DNA of 64,000 bases from Salvelinus alpinus (GCF_045679555.1 NC_092099.1:14708076-14772075); one strand, 5' to 3'; positions 46,958-58,865 are shown, numbered from the stretch's first letter. Numbers and translations: made by a program. Notes: generated from the sequence alone by a model not told the origin.

Positions 46958-48345
46958 ATTGCCTTCTTTGACTCTGATCTCAACCAAAAATAACTGTATA
47001 TTTTGATGGTCTGACTTGAATTGTACTGTATATTTTATTGACCAGGTTTATTATTTATTTTCCTGTAAGTGGATGTAAAAGATTTTATTTTAGATGAGTT
47101 GAAGTGATTGCATGTTTACGTCTCATTATTTTGATTAGCACTATTATTTGTCCAAGCAAAGTGATTGAGAAGACTATGATCAATAGTCTTCATTGAGATC
47201 ACTTATCCAAAAACATCACATTTATATTGAACAAAAATATAAACGCACCATGCAACAATTTCAAATATTTTACTGAGTTACAGTTCATATAAGGAAATCA
47301 GTTAATTGAAATAAATAATTAGGCCCAAATCTATGGATTTCACATGACTGGGCAGAGGCACAGCCATCAGTGGGCCTATATAGGCCCACCCATTTGGGAG
47401 CCAGGCCCACCCACTGGGGAGTCAGGCCCAGCCAATCAGAATTCGTTTTTCCCCAGAAAAGGGCTTTATTTGAGACAGAAATACTCCTCGGTTTCATCAG
47501 CTGTCACAGGTGAAGAAGCCGGATCTGGAGGTCCTGGGCTGGCGTGGTTACACGTGGTCTGCGGTTGTGAGGCCGGTTGGACATACTGCCAAATTCTCTA
47601 AAACAACATTGGAGGTGGCTTATGGTAGAGAAATGAACATTCAATACTGTGACAACAGCTTTGGTGGATATTCCTGCAGTCATCATGTCAATTGCACTCT
47701 CCCTCAAAACTTAAGACATCTGTGGCATTGGGTTGTGTGACAAAACTGCACATTTTAGAGTGGCCTTTTATTGTCCCCAGCACAAGGTGCACCTGTGTAA
47801 TGATAAGGCTTTTTAATCAACTTCTTGATATGCCACACCTGTCAGGTGGATGGATTATCTTGGTGAAGGAGAAATGCTCACTAACAGGGTTCTAAACACA
47901 TTTGTGCACGATATTTGAGAGAAATATGTTTTTTTTTTGTGCATATGGAACATTTCTGGGATCTTTTATTTCAGCTCATGAAACATAGGATCAACACTTT
48001 ACATGTGTTTATATTTTTGTTCAGTGTATATAAAAGTGTAAATAGCATGGCTTATCATACTAGTAATGATAAATGGTTTATAAGTCACCTTTGGTGGAAC
48101 GGCTTGAATTGCTGTTATTTTGTATATCCATGTATTTCACTCTAAACAGTATAATGTCAAACAGCAATTTATTGTAGAATTGTCATTCACCCCATGTGAG
48201 ATCAGAGTTGTAGTCAGTAGTACATGCAGTTTGGTATTTTTTGATGCACTTGCACCATGCTGCTTTTAACATTTACGCGTTCTCACTGTCTTCATTTGTA
48301 TCAACATTGTTTTACCACGTTCTAATAAAGTGAGTAAAATAAATC
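46958..48345 (+). other. Possible MYO3B non-coding terminal exon
   Basis: A strong acceptor ends at 46957, and an AATAAA (48324-48329) with downstream T/G sequence lies 1.37 kb further on. The good donor at 38632 after the MYO3B stop implies a downstream exon, and this is the best placed one before sp5. A Tc1-like copy at 47227-48026 would lie inside it. There is no transcript evidence here, so this is an inference. Confidence 0.3.
47227..48026 (-). mobile_element. Tc1-like transposon, internally deleted
   Basis: Ends form an inverted repeat: left TTGAACAAAAATATAAACGC, right (opposite strand) ACTGAACAAAAATATAAACA. Only about 0.8 kb remains. A minus-strand frame (47707-47504) keeps the helix-turn-helix region ([20 protein letters not shown], then [16 protein letters not shown]) of the transposase, and the catalytic half is deleted. 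Confidence 0.82.
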
Positions 48346-49544
48346 TAATAACATTACTCAAAGCTTTGACTGGTGTTTGAACTGCCAGTTAGACTACCAC
48401 ACATCATCTACAAGATGCATTCAAAGTTATACAAATATATGTTTCTAGTCCGAATTGAATATATATGACTCTTGTAAATGGAATGTTTCTGGAAAACAAT
48501 AATGAGTTGCTATTCCTCAAGCCATGTTCTAACTGTATACTAGCAAGCGCCACTCATATACGGCCCCTTTTGTATTTCATAGAGCGCAGTGGATTAGAGG
48601 TAAAGTTATTGGAGCATAACGATTGCTATACACTACCTTTTATTATGCAGCAATAACATGCATAGGAAATTAGATCCTTATTGACCATTTGTGATACTTG
48701 GTATTCATTGACCATAGTTGTAAATAATATGTATTAAGGCACAGGCAAGCAAGCAGCCTATTTATTGCTTTGGAGAGAAACGGGATTGTTGCGCGGCCCA
48801 GCAGGACTCCCCCTTTCCCCCATGACTGTGTGTAGAGCCGTGGGAGAGGACCGGGAACATTAATCCCTTCAAAGGAACAGATCTAATTCAAAATCAGCCG
48901 CTCCAAGGTATTTGAGAGGACAGTGATTGTTTCTTCAGGGAAGCCTGATAAAGATGACTGCGTTGATATAGAAGAAACGTTCCAGGGCTTTACAGTTGAA
49001 GATGACTAGGCTACAACAGTTTTTTTTTAACAAAAGTTTTGAAATGATAATGATCAGAAAGGTAGTTTATGTTGTATAATATGGATTATAATTCTTATTA
49101 GAAATGATATGCCTTTATAACAACATATTAAACGTTAGTTAGTTTATTTGTTTTATTTAGGTCTAATTCGTAACACTCGTTAATTGTGAAGCGCATTGAG
49201 GTCTTACGTGCTTGGCCACTTGCATGAATGCTCAACAAGCTCAAGGCGGAGATGCGGGCGGGGAGTTTCAAAATTGTTTCCACTTTCTTGGGGATGGAAA
49301 GTCCTCCTTCCTTCCCAGGCCTCTCTGCACTGGTACAACTTTTTAGGAAACACACAATAGAGACATCACACTCTCTGCCAACTTTGAGCTGGATCAATGG
49401 AGGGCTATCTAAATAGGTTATGGTTAATTATGCAGCAATACTATGGTCGTTTAGTGTTACATCAGTTGCAATTAGTTACTCGAAATAGCCTATGTGGCAT
49501 ATAGTTGTTAGGCTACCGCTTCTACCGCTTCTATCACTTCCGAC
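48346..49544. promoter_or_regulatory. Intergenic upstream of sp5, possible conserved element
   Basis: Mostly unassigned. The stretch 48775-49000 is more GC-balanced and contains TAATCCCTTCAAAGGAACAG, with a TCF/LEF-like CTTCAAAGG at 48868-48875, about 1.8 kb upstream of the sp5 ATG. It could be a distal Wnt-responsive element. This is inferred from motif and position only. Confidence 0.3.
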
Positions 49545-49718
49545 TTATTTTTAACTAGGCAAGTTTGTTAAGAACAAATTCTTATTTACAATGACGGCCT
49601 ACACCGGACAAATGGGACTTTCAATTACGGCCGGAGGTAAGACAGCCTGGATTCGAACCAGGGTGTCTGTAGTGACGTCTCAAGCACTAAGATGCAGTGC
49701 CTTAGACCGCTGCCCCAC
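49545..49718 (-). mobile_element. tRNA-derived SINE, minus orientation
   Basis: On the minus strand it starts GGGGCAGCGGTCTAAGGCAC (A-box region), has TGGTTCGAATCC (B box), a short body and an HpaI-type tail (AACAAACTTGCCTAGTTAAA). Same head family as the SINE at 30793 but a shorter body with a different tail. It is not a tRNA gene: no cloverleaf 3' half follows. Confidence 0.82.
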
Positions 49719-50160
49719 AATACATTATCCGACACTACATTTTGCCACCAGTGGGTAATGCACTATGCACTAGAACGCTAATGACAGCACAATGAGCTTC
49801 TGGGGTTAACTATCAAAGAATGGAAGAAGTGAAGCGATGACACTGAAATAAATGCTTGTAAGCACGTATAAACGGTAACCTTGTTCAAAGAGATGTTTTA
49901 CAGTGGTCCGCCAGTTGATATGTATTGCTTGATAAACTATCAAAAGTATTTTAGTTCCATGGAAACAAGTTATCAACATCATAACTGTTTGCTATAATAA
50001 AAACATTTTATTTATATTTTTAAACATTAACTTTGTGTTGAGTCACTAGATGTGGTCTCATTAGCTACTCCTCTTGAAGTTATCAAATAGCTATTCGCCA
50101 GGAGATCTCGAGAGATAACAATGTCACATTGTCACAGAGGGTCCTGCTACAAATCCTTAA
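49719..50160. other. Intergenic, nothing recognised
   Basis: AT-rich sequence directly upstream of the sp5 promoter region. AACAATG (a Sox-like word) occurs near 50118. No gene is seen. Confidence 0.4.
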
Positions 50161-50164
50161 TTAC

Positions 50165-50505
50165 AAAAGAGGATCAAATGACTACAGCATCCAATACCGG
50201 AGTCTCCAGGCGGCATGGGGGTCTTTGATCAAGAAAATCCAATTATTTGTGTATATACATTTCCCACATAGTGATTACTTCATTAATTGTCCCGCCTTTA
50301 TCTCCACCCTTCCCATCCCCCCTAATAATCAGCTCTTTTATCCAGACCAACAAACACACCATAGGAGCTTTGTGGATTCAAAGGATTTGCTTTCCCCTCT
50401 CAAAGAGCCGCTATTCTTTGATGATTGGGCAGCGGCAAACTTCAAAGTAACAAATCTTATTTCTGACTGGCTGGCGGCCCACCAAAGTCCTTATCAAATT
50501 CTAAG
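50165..50505 (+). promoter_or_regulatory. sp5 proximal promoter with clustered TCF/LEF-like sites
   Basis: Within about 340 bp there are many CTTTGA/TCAAAG words: GATCAAATG (50172), the palindromic CTTTGATCAAG (50223-50233), ATTCAAAGG (50376-50384), CTCAAAG (50400), CTTTGATG (50416-50423), TTCAAAG (50451-50457) and ATCAAAT (50493). Sp5 is an established direct target of Wnt/beta-catenin through TCF/LEF sites in its promoter, so the cluster fits. No canonical TATA box was found; the transcription start is not determined. Confidence 0.6.
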
Positions 50506-50666
50506 AAGTGATCCCTCACTCTCCAGATAGTCCAAGGATATCTCGAGGAGAGGAAGTATTGAGTGTGAAGACCTTACCACGTCAAGACATTTTTCTACGA
50601 TTTTACATTTATCTCAATTCGTTTTATTGTGATTTGTTTTTAACAAGAAGGAAGAGGACGTTTACC

Positions 50667-50717
50667 ATGGCAGCAGTGGCTGTACTGCGGAATGAAACAC
50701 TCCAGGCTTTTCTTCAG
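50667..50717 (+). CDS. sp5: sp5 exon 1 (coding part)
   Basis: ATG in a good context (ttaccATGG) starts MAAVAVLRNETLQAFLQ, 17 codons, then a gtttgt donor. This N-terminus is diagnostic for Sp5-type factors. It joins in phase 0 to the exon at 51100. Sp5 is a nuclear zinc-finger repressor/activator that binds GC/GT boxes and acts downstream of Wnt in mesoderm, tail bud and neural patterning. The short first coding exon followed by a roughly 380-bp intron is the usual structure of the gene. Confidence 0.93.
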
Positions 50718-51099
50718 GTTTGTTCAAAAGTTTTTGCTCTCGTGTTTTTATTTGTCCTCAAAATATTATTGTACGTACATGGTAGTTTAAATATTTGTTT
50801 AGAACGCGCGTAATACGCGTGTGTGCGCGTAATGGGCATTATACCCGATTCATATCCTATAATGACTGAAAGGTGGCTCTATGAATTACTTACAGTATGT
50901 GGCGAAATGAACGGCCCTAATGATTATGTTTATATTGTAGGCATGAGAGTGTATTGAAACTAATATTAGGCTAATGTCGTTTTAGTTCACGGAGCGTCAA
51001 ACGTGGATCCTATGCCGTTATGACTCTGTAGTCTTTAGTTTAGTCAAGTTTAGAGCCAAGTCAACACATAATTGATAGTTATTTGTTTTACTTATACAG
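50718..51099 (+). other. sp5 intron
   Basis: A 382-nt intron, donor gtttgt, acceptor tttacttatacag. It contains CG-rich words near 50805-50832 (AACGCGCGTAATACGCGTGT), unusual against the local base composition. Confidence 0.9.
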
Positions 51100-52167
51100 G
51101 ACCGTACTCCGAACTCTTCTCCAGAGAACTGCAAACACTCTCCACTGGCGCTGTTAGCTGCCACTTGTAACCGGATCGGACATCACCACGGATCAAGTCC
51201 GGCAGATTTCCTACAGGTTCCTTATGACACTACTTTAGGCTCACCGTCGCGAATCTTTCATCCTTGGAGTAACGAGGGGAATCCTCAAAGCACTCTCTCT
51301 AGCAATTCTACTTTTGGACTATCTAAATCCCAACTCCACATCCAAAGCTCATTTACTTCCCACCACGAGCTCCCGCTCACCCCTCCAGCGGATCCCTCAT
51401 ATCCCTATGACTTTTCTCCTGTGAAGATGTTACCTTGCTCCATGCAATCTTTGCAGTCCTCGTGCCCACCCACGTACGTCCCTGCTGTAACTTACGCAGC
51501 GCCAACTGCCATGCAAGGTTTCGTTACCGGACACTCTGGCCTTGTGCACCAGCAACAGAGACAGTTGTCCCCTAACACAGGGGAGGATATTCCGTGGTGG
51601 AGTCTCCAACAGGGAAATCACGTCAGTCACCACTCAATCACCACACAATCCCTAGGTCACCACCGTTTCCAACTGCAGAGGGGCTTGGTAATGGGACATA
51701 CAGACTTTGCGCAGTATCAGACTCAAATCGCTGCCCTCCTTCACACCAAGTCCCCCCTCGCAACAGCTCGAAGATGTCGGCGATGCAGGTGTCCAAACTG
51801 TCAGTCATCCACCTCAAGCGATGAGCCCGGCAAGAAAAAGCAACACATCTGTCACATACCAGGGTGCGGGAAAGTTTATGGCAAAACTTCCCATCTCAAA
51901 GCGCACCTGAGGTGGCACTCGGGAGAGCGTCCATTTATTTGTAACTGGCTTTTCTGTGGCAAGAGTTTCACCAGGTCTGACGAGCTTCAGAGACACCTGA
52001 GGACTCATACTGGGGAGAAGCGTTTTGTTTGTCCGGATTGTTGCAAGAGGTTCATGAGGAGTGACCATTTGGCAAAACATGTCAAAACTCACCAGAACAA
52101 AAAATCTAAGTGTCATGAGAAGACACTTGATCATCACGTTAAAAGGGAAGATTTGAGGAACATGTAG
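51100..52167 (+). CDS. sp5: sp5 exon 2: Sp box, Btd box, three zinc fingers
   Basis: 355 codons, giving a 372-residue protein with exon 1, close to vertebrate Sp5 lengths (about 360-400). In order: Sp box [14 protein letters not shown] (residues 31-44), Ser/Pro/His-rich middle, Buttonhead box CRCPNC (246-251), then C2H2 fingers at about 268-290, 298-320 and 328-348. The recognition helices ([24 protein letters not shown]) are those of Sp/KLF proteins that contact GGGCGG-type boxes. Fingers 1 and 2 have the four-residue C-x4-C spacing and finger 3 C-x2-C. The frame is intact to TAG at 52165-52167. Whether it corresponds to sp5a or its paralogue cannot be settled here; the neighbouring MYO3B favours the SP5 orthologue. 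Confidence 0.96.
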   Translation, partial: DRTPNSSPENCKHSPLALLAATCNRIGHHHGSSPADFLQVPYDTTLGSPSRIFHPWSNEGNPQSTLSSNSTFGLSKSQLHIQSSFTSHHELPLTPPADPSYPYDFSPVKMLPCSMQSLQSSCPPTYVPAVTYAAPTAMQGFVTGHSGLVHQQQRQLSPNTGEDIPWWSLQQGNHVSHHSITTQSLGHHRFQLQRGLVMGHTDFAQYQTQIAALLHTKSPLATARRCRRCRCPNCQSSTSSDEPGKKKQHICHIPGCGKVYGKTSHLKAHLRWHSGERPFICNWLFCGKSFTRSDELQRHLRTHTGEKRFVCPDCCKRFMRSDHLAKHVKTHQNKKSKCHEKTLDHHVKREDLRNM

Positions 52168-52645
52168 TAGCCTACATTAGAGTCAAGTTGATTAGTAATC
52201 AAGCTAGACCTATACTAGTGCAATATAAGTCCTTTACTTAGTTGAAGTACAAAGTGACATTTCTTTCATTTTTGGTTTCCTTCTTTTTTCTTACACCCAG
52301 AAAAAGTATTTCTCTAACATTGCTGTTCTGTGTAGCACATTTTTGTATATATGACATCTGTCTCATAAAGTTAAGTTGGGATCCTGGAAAACGTACTCTA
52401 ATACCCCATGAGCAGGTGGTGTTCACTGTCTATACCATATCAAGAAAGACAAGTTTCAGCTTGTGTTTTGATCATTTTCTTTGTGGAAGATTTCACTTTC
52501 TTGTAAATAATATTGAATAGCTTTTGTTGAATGATAGTGTCCGTTTTTGCTCAATGTGGGGTGTTTTAGCATGCTCTTTAAAAGATATGCTATTGTTGAT
52601 ATGACACAAATACTGTGTGAGAATAAAGAGAACATTTTCCAATGT
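52168..52645 (+). other. sp5 3' UTR with polyadenylation signal
   Basis: AT-rich sequence follows the stop codon. AATAAA at 52622-52627 is the first canonical signal downstream and would give a 3' UTR of about 470 nt. The exact cleavage site is not shown by the sequence. Confidence 0.7.
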
Positions 52646-54068
52646 CAGAATTAGTCTCCTTTAATTTTCCACAATAACATATTATCCCCCCAAAAATTTA
52701 CTCCTACATAACTTTCACACTATGTGGTTACCTGTGTAAGGACTTGCACTTTGGTCCACGTCAGTTGACGTCAGTTGACCATTGCTGCTGCTCAGACAGA
52801 GAATATATTAATAATAGGAAAAGTTGTATGCCATAACTGTAACCGAGAAGTCGGTCAAACCAATGATTAGGATTTAGTCCTGACCTGGACAAGAGGTGTT
52901 GGCATTTCCAGCAGTCAAAAGAGCATGTAAAACCATCATATTTCTCCTAAGTTATGATTTTCTGATAATGAAACCGGTCATAGACATCACATTGAGTATG
53001 TGATGTGTGTGGTGCATCAGCCTAAAACCAGATCATGTTGGCTCATATCAGCTAGAATCACACTATCTCTGCAGATAAGGTGTCCAATGACAACTTAAAT
53101 GAAAAGTTAGTGTATGTATGGATAATTGTTATGATATTATCAACATAATTGTATTCAATTGCGTAGATGGCTTCCAGCACACACAAAGAATTTTAGAAAG
53201 TCAGCTTCTTCTTGCGGCTGATTATGTCCAGAGAAAAATGCTCCAATAACGTTAGAAATAAAAAGTGAGGGGTTTCCTCACTTTTTTCTGTTGTGACCCA
53301 ACATAAATCTTTACATTTCCTGTGACCCTCGAGATAAAAAGAGTCCAATACCGATGATTTTCCTGTGACCCGGTAGGAGTTGATCGTGATCCACCAGTGG
53401 TTTCGACCCAGTATATGAGAAACACTGTGTGATATAGAATATGTAAGATACATACTGTTTTTTTTCTGTTGAGTTAAGAGACTTTACTCTGTAGAGTAAA
53501 TGGGAGTCAGTCTATTCTCAGGCTACAATAGACATGATATTAGAGCAGTGCACCAACAACATGACTTACTGGTCATCTTACAGTGTACAATCTGAGAATG
53601 ATTTTTGATTTTAAGAATAGAGTTGTCAAAGCACCATACTATTATTCAGGATTTTGCTCTGCGGTATATTTCTTTAAAGAAAACAAATCTAGTCCCACAG
53701 ATATTTTTCAAAACTGAAACTAAAATAATGCATTATACTGTATTACTAAACAATCAATCAAGAATATTGTCACAAAAACTAAGAACAAAATTAGGAATGG
53801 TTGCATACTGTAAGAGCAGTAAAGAGTCTTAAATGAGTCACCAATAAACATATCACAATTCACTGACATGTTTTACCATAATTTAAATCTAGCTATATAT
53901 TCTACAAAAATTCCTCAATTCCGTTTATGTTACCCTCGGCGCTATAATTCAGGAAAAGGCGTGATTACATCAAACAACTCCCCAGCTATTCATCAAAAGA
54001 GTCAACTTTTCAGCGGTCAGGTTACTTGTTTTCCTTGCAAGAGCGCCCCCTATCGTACATTTTAATTG
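52646..54068. other. Intergenic, nothing recognised
   Basis: AT-rich. The direct repeat CACGTCAGTTGACGTCAGTTGAC near 52757 is the only local structure noted. No gene or transposon end was recognised. Confidence 0.4.
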
Positions 54069-54254
54069 AACCTTTATTTAACTAGGCAAGTCAGATAAGA
54101 ACAAATTCTTATTTACAATGACGGCCTACCGGGGAAGAGTGGGCCTTGTTCAGGGACAAAACGACAGTTTTTTACCTTGTCAGCTCGGGGATTCGATCCA
54201 GCAACCCTTTCAGTTACGGGCCCAACATTCTAACCCCTAGGCTACCTGCCTCCT
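54069..54254 (-). mobile_element. HpaI-type SINE, minus orientation
   Basis: Minus-strand head GGCAGGTAGCCTAGGGGTTA, body GAGCTGACAAGGTAAAAAAC and 3' end AACTAGGCAAGTC… complement. Same family as 37172-37346, nearly full length, downstream of sp5. Confidence 0.85.
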
Positions 54255-55236
54255 AACTGCACTAGAAATGTTCTTGTGGCCCCTATCACCAACTATATGT
54301 AGGATCCTAATTTGAGTTTGCTACAGCAGGAAAATAATCCTGCAGCAACAGGAAATGTGAATGATAATGTGGATTTATAATTCATAGAATTTTTTTTGTA
54401 GGGGTTGATACATTTTTCATTAGGTTAAAGTCTGTCATTTTAAAGTGCAAATTGCAAACTTTAGAAAGCCCTTTTAAACATCTACATCCTACATCTGTAT
54501 TGTACAGGTCAACTAGCCACACAATTCAGAATTTCTGCACAGTCACTCTCCTCCCCATGGAAAAAACATAATTGAATATACAGGAAATTATTTGAAAATT
54601 GATGAGGAAATGAAACTTCTGATTGGTTTAGGAATACCCTCCCTAGTGTACGCACTGTAGTTTGAATATTGTATAGTGGCTGATATCGCCCATCCATTGC
54701 AGGACTCCTCTGAAGACAGTGATGCACAGCTCCAAGCCATAAACCCTGAAACATCATAAGAGAACCATAATGGACCTCTGTCATAAGAACTGACTAAAAG
54801 GCCCAGCTATAAAAACCAATGTAGTGACCAGGCTTTGGGATCATTCAAAACCGCCAGCTTTTCCCCTGCAGCTACAGAGCATGTTTGAAATAATATGCAG
54901 CCTAAATGCGTTTCTATTTATAACATGCTGTAAACATTGATATTTTGTGCACTTGAATGCAAATGGTTGTTTTTGGGACACAAGAAGATTGCACTTTTCA
55001 ACTTGGCCTGTCCCTGAGCCCTAGTAACCCAGTGATGGACTGAATAGGGCCCTTAGAACTCAGGACTTGAGGAAATTCACATCTAAACACTTAATGAGTT
55101 TGAGGACTTCATCCAGTTTTCCCAGAAGACTTCTCCACATTCCACAGACAAACAATAGTCATCTACAGTACATTCATCACACAAAAGCGAGGAGGGAAGT
55201 GGTGGGGGTATTGTGAACCAAATACATCAGGGAGAC
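54255..55236. other. Intergenic, nothing recognised
   Basis: No coding or repeat end was recognised. A minus-strand 91-codon frame at 54509-54784 has no domain. Confidence 0.4.
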
Positions 55237-55679
55237 CAGGGCCGGCCCTAGCCTTTTGGGGGACCCTAGGCGAGATTTCGTTTGGGGCGGGGATGTAGAG
55301 CTGCTGCAGCGAGGGGGACCGGCACTCCCTCACTTTTTTTCAATTTGAGACAACAAGGAGCTTATAAAAAGAATATGAATTATAGTACATTCAAAATAAA
55401 TTATATTTAATTACCACAAAAATTCCATGAAAATGAATGACAAACTAAATAAAAACCTAGGCTATAGCAGCCTATAGGTAGGTACATTGGGGTTTCTTCC
55501 CTGTCTTCTCTCTCTCTGGCTGTGGCGTGAATGATGAATAACTGTAGGGGTGTGTGGAGAGGCCCGTTGGTCGGAGGCTTGACCACTTTGAGCACGCCAA
55601 ATCCAACATAACAAGAACAGCCACAGACAGAAACTCTGCCAGAGGTTGCTAAAACGGCTGTCCTCAAAACAGTTTGTTA

Positions 55680-56004
55680 TGTTTAAGGACCGATGCTGGA
55701 GATGAGAAGCAGGTACGGGGGAGTTGAACATTTAATGAGGAATAGACAGGTAACAGGAACAGCGTCAGCACACCACTAAACAAGGGCATATGACAATCAA
55801 TGCAGAAGCAGGGAACAAAGCGCGGAACCAGACAGATATAGGGAAGGTAATGACAGAGGGGATTATGTCCAGGTGAGTCCAATAATCGCTGATGCGCGTG
55901 ACAAGGGAAGGCAGGTGTGTGTAATGATGATGGCAGGAGAGCGCAATGCTGGGGAGCCTGGCGCCATCGAGCGCCAGGGGGGAAGAGCAGGAGCAGGCGT
56001 GACA
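55680..56004 (-). mobile_element. Solo LTR nested in the hAT element
   Basis: The minus strand begins TGTCACGCCTGCTCCTGCTC at 56004 and runs through GGCGCCAGGCTCCCCAGCAT and CACCTGGACATAATCCCCTC, typical of a salmonid gypsy LTR. No internal retrotransposon sequence adjoins. The distal end is placed approximately. Open frames across it are chance. Confidence 0.6.
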
Positions 56005-56458
56005 GTCATGGGCTTGGGGCTCATGTACGATACACTTGTACTCGCCCTACTGTCCGAGTGCTTAGCTTACAGAAACGTACCCTGTATCTGTTGAATACGC
56101 CTACTAGTCCTACTTATCACTTACTATTATTATTTCAAATAGAATATTATCACTTCTCTCCAAGGGCAAGATTGTGTTGTAGATATTGGGGAGAATGAAC
56201 AGACGGGGTCTAGGGGGTCCTACCTCAACAAACAAAAAATGTTGGCATTTTAAAACACATTTCTTGCAATTCTACAGTTTGACATGACTTATTATGCCTC
56301 TCTTGTGGGGTATATGGAGGGGTATTTTGAAAATGTGCAGTTTTACAATGCTATCCTACACATTTAGTCATAAGTCTGATAGAAAATATTGCAGTTTTAA
56401 AGCTAAAGTCCTTCTACTCTACACATTTTGCCATGAGGCTTAGAGAAAATGTTGCAAT

Positions 56459-56872
56459 TTAAAGTAACTGTCCAGTGAAAATCTCACTTGTAAAAGTTCA
56501 TATTCTGTTAACTCATACCCCCAAAAATGTGTTGACTTATCCTATACTCCTATACTGGATTTTAACAAAACCCACCTGAAACTTGTATCTCAAACAGATT
56601 GTTTCAAAAATGCTTGCTATTTCCTCATAGAGGATGTTGTCATCCAACTGACGAGGATGAGATGGCGAATCAGTGGTATACACCCACACCATTCTGTTGG
56701 GGTACGCCCACACCATTCTGTTGGGGTACGCCCACACCATTCCAACACAGAAGATCAGCTTTTTAACTTACTACATTAAAAAAACATTGGAAGGAAAACC
56801 TTTTCACTCATATTGTAGTTCATTATAGGCCATATCTCATAGAAATCTGGAAACACTGGACAGTTACTTTAA
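56459..56872. mobile_element. MITE with perfect 19-bp inverted ends
   Basis: Left TTAAAGTAACTGTCCAGTG and right CACTGGACAGTTACTTTAA are perfect reverse complements, including TTAA at both tips. The 414-bp element is nested in the hAT element and has no coding capacity. It contains 24-bp tandem units (CCCACACCATTCTGTTGGGG + TACG) at 56683-56742, two full and one partial. Confidence 0.85.
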
Positions 56873-58206
56873 CAGTCGACCTTTGGCAAAAGCACAAAAA
56901 TAACATCTTTGAACTATATAACGGATCAATGCACCATCATACTAGGTCATTTAATGCTTAAAAACGAAAACTAAATGGATGAAAAAAATATTTTTCTAGA
57001 GTAGTGCGATTTCTTACCAATTTCTACAGCTTCCGTCCAAAACTAAATCTAGTGAAATGATGTCAACACATACTGGAGGTGTTACTGGCTATATACAAGT
57101 GGCAAGTTTAGCTAACGAACTAGCTACGTCGGTCGCGGCACACATGACACATCAATGAACCACCAAAGACACACCCCATTTCTGTTTGAAAATTGAGAAA
57201 GAGGAGGAGTTAGCAGTATTTCACATAACAGAACCGAATATTGATTGAGCTTGAGCTTGATTGAACTCAAATGATTGGCATGCAGTTTGGACATTTCTCT
57301 GGTAAAATGTGAAGAATTATCATTCATTAGGTATGCCTAACTTGGTGTTTGAGGGTATACAAAAATAGATCTAACATTTTCTAGAGACAATATGTGTGGA
57401 CATAGGCAGACGTTGCAATTGGATGATGCATTTTATGCATAGGTCTATTCTACAATGATATTCAGTAGGCTACATCTGTCAGCAAGCCACAAACATTGAT
57501 TGAGAAATGTGGCACTACACCACTGGTTGGGCCCCCCACCCACCCACCTAGCAGGCAAACAATTTAGTGGCCCCCTCTTGACGGCGGTCAAATTTAGGTT
57601 TGAAAGTTAATTTCCTGCAATTCTACAAATTCTGCCATGGGGCATAGAGAACATTTTGTAGTTTTCTTCAAATCTACACATTTAGCCATGGTGTGGAGAG
57701 AAAATGGTGCAATTTTATAACAAATTTCATGCTAATCTACAAGTTTTGCTTTGGGGCGGATAGACAAAAATTGGAAGTTTTACAGCTACTTTCCTTAAAT
57801 TCTACACATTTTTCCATGACCATTTAATATAATATCTGAGTGAGAGTGACTAATAAAATCAATGGGGGCCCCCTGGAGGTCAAGGCCCTGGGCACGTGAC
57901 CTTCTTGCCCAGTCGGTAATTCGGTCATGATTACTACAAGTTTAGATAGCTGGGTATACTAACTTACCAATCTAAAAAATGTTAGCTGACATTAATTGAG
58001 TGACTGTCAGTGACTAACATAGCAAGAGGAAAACTGCTGATGCACAACCACATTTCTAAATTGCACCCTGTTTATTCTACTATTCTAACTCTCAACAGTA
58101 AGTTAAGATCCCGACTGAGTCCCCCCCCCTTTTTGGATCGGGGGGCCTCTAGCGGCCAGGGGCCCGAAGCAAATGCCTATGTCGATTATGCCCAGGGCCG
58201 GCCCTG

Positions 58207-58865
58207 GGGGATCTCATTGAAAGAAGTCTTCACCATTTGAACTTTAAGTCTTTGTTCAAATTTCATCATCCTCTTATGAAGCAATGACTTCTAGGGATGC
58301 GTTGAGAACATCCATGGAGGCTTCTAATAGCAGACAAAGGATTTGTTGGCCACTGATTGGCTTTACATTTCAAAGATTATAATGACTGTGGAATTTTAGA
58401 GACTGTTGGGGGTTGCATGCATGGCTGTAAATACAAAGCCTAGTTACTCCAGTAAGTTCAGTTTTATTGTTAGAATAGACTATTCATAGAGTGTGTCTGG
58501 TTGTCCATAGAGCTAATAACATCCAGTACTGATGTTATAATACAGTTGGTCAGATTGATGTTCTGTATCTATTGACAGCATCTGAGATATAGGGGGTGTA
58601 AATTGACAGGCGTTGCAAAGCCGCTTGTGAAATTTTTGGGGATCTGACCATAGACATCATATGGCTAGAGGTGGAATGGATCAGTTGTGCCAGCCTCCTG
58701 GTGATAGGTTGGGAAGTAGGAAGTACTGGTGGAGTCTCCAAAACACCCAACGTTTTTTATGTAACTATGCGTGTGTCTGATGTCCCAATGGTAGTAATAA
58801 CTTTGGTCTTGGTGGGATATCTCAGAGCATGGTAGACACTTGCATCATGTTGGTGATGCAATATA
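58207..58865. other. Intergenic, nothing recognised
   Basis: No coding or repeat end was recognised between the hAT element and the next repeat. Confidence 0.4.

Larger units (their letters stand above)
55237..58206. mobile_element. hAT-type element, about 3 kb, non-autonomous, with nested insertions
   Basis: Both ends carry CAGGGCCGGCCCT in inverted orientation (55237-55249 and 58194-58206), a terminal motif of hAT-type elements in fish. Flanking 8-mers agggagac and ggggatct match at only five positions, so the target duplication is weak. The interior has no transposase, but it has repeated phrases of a roughly 60-bp unit (AATTCTACACATTTTGCCAT and variants at about 56250-56450 and 57610-57830). 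An LTR and a MITE are nested inside. Confidence 0.65.

Noticed and set aside
47344..47740. Plus-strand frames of 76-85 codons
   Set aside because: Antisense to the Tc1-like transposase remnant at 47504-47707.
50129..50530. 133-codon frame upstream of sp5
   Set aside because: Coincides with the promoter cluster of TCF-like sites; no domain and followed closely by the sp5 start.
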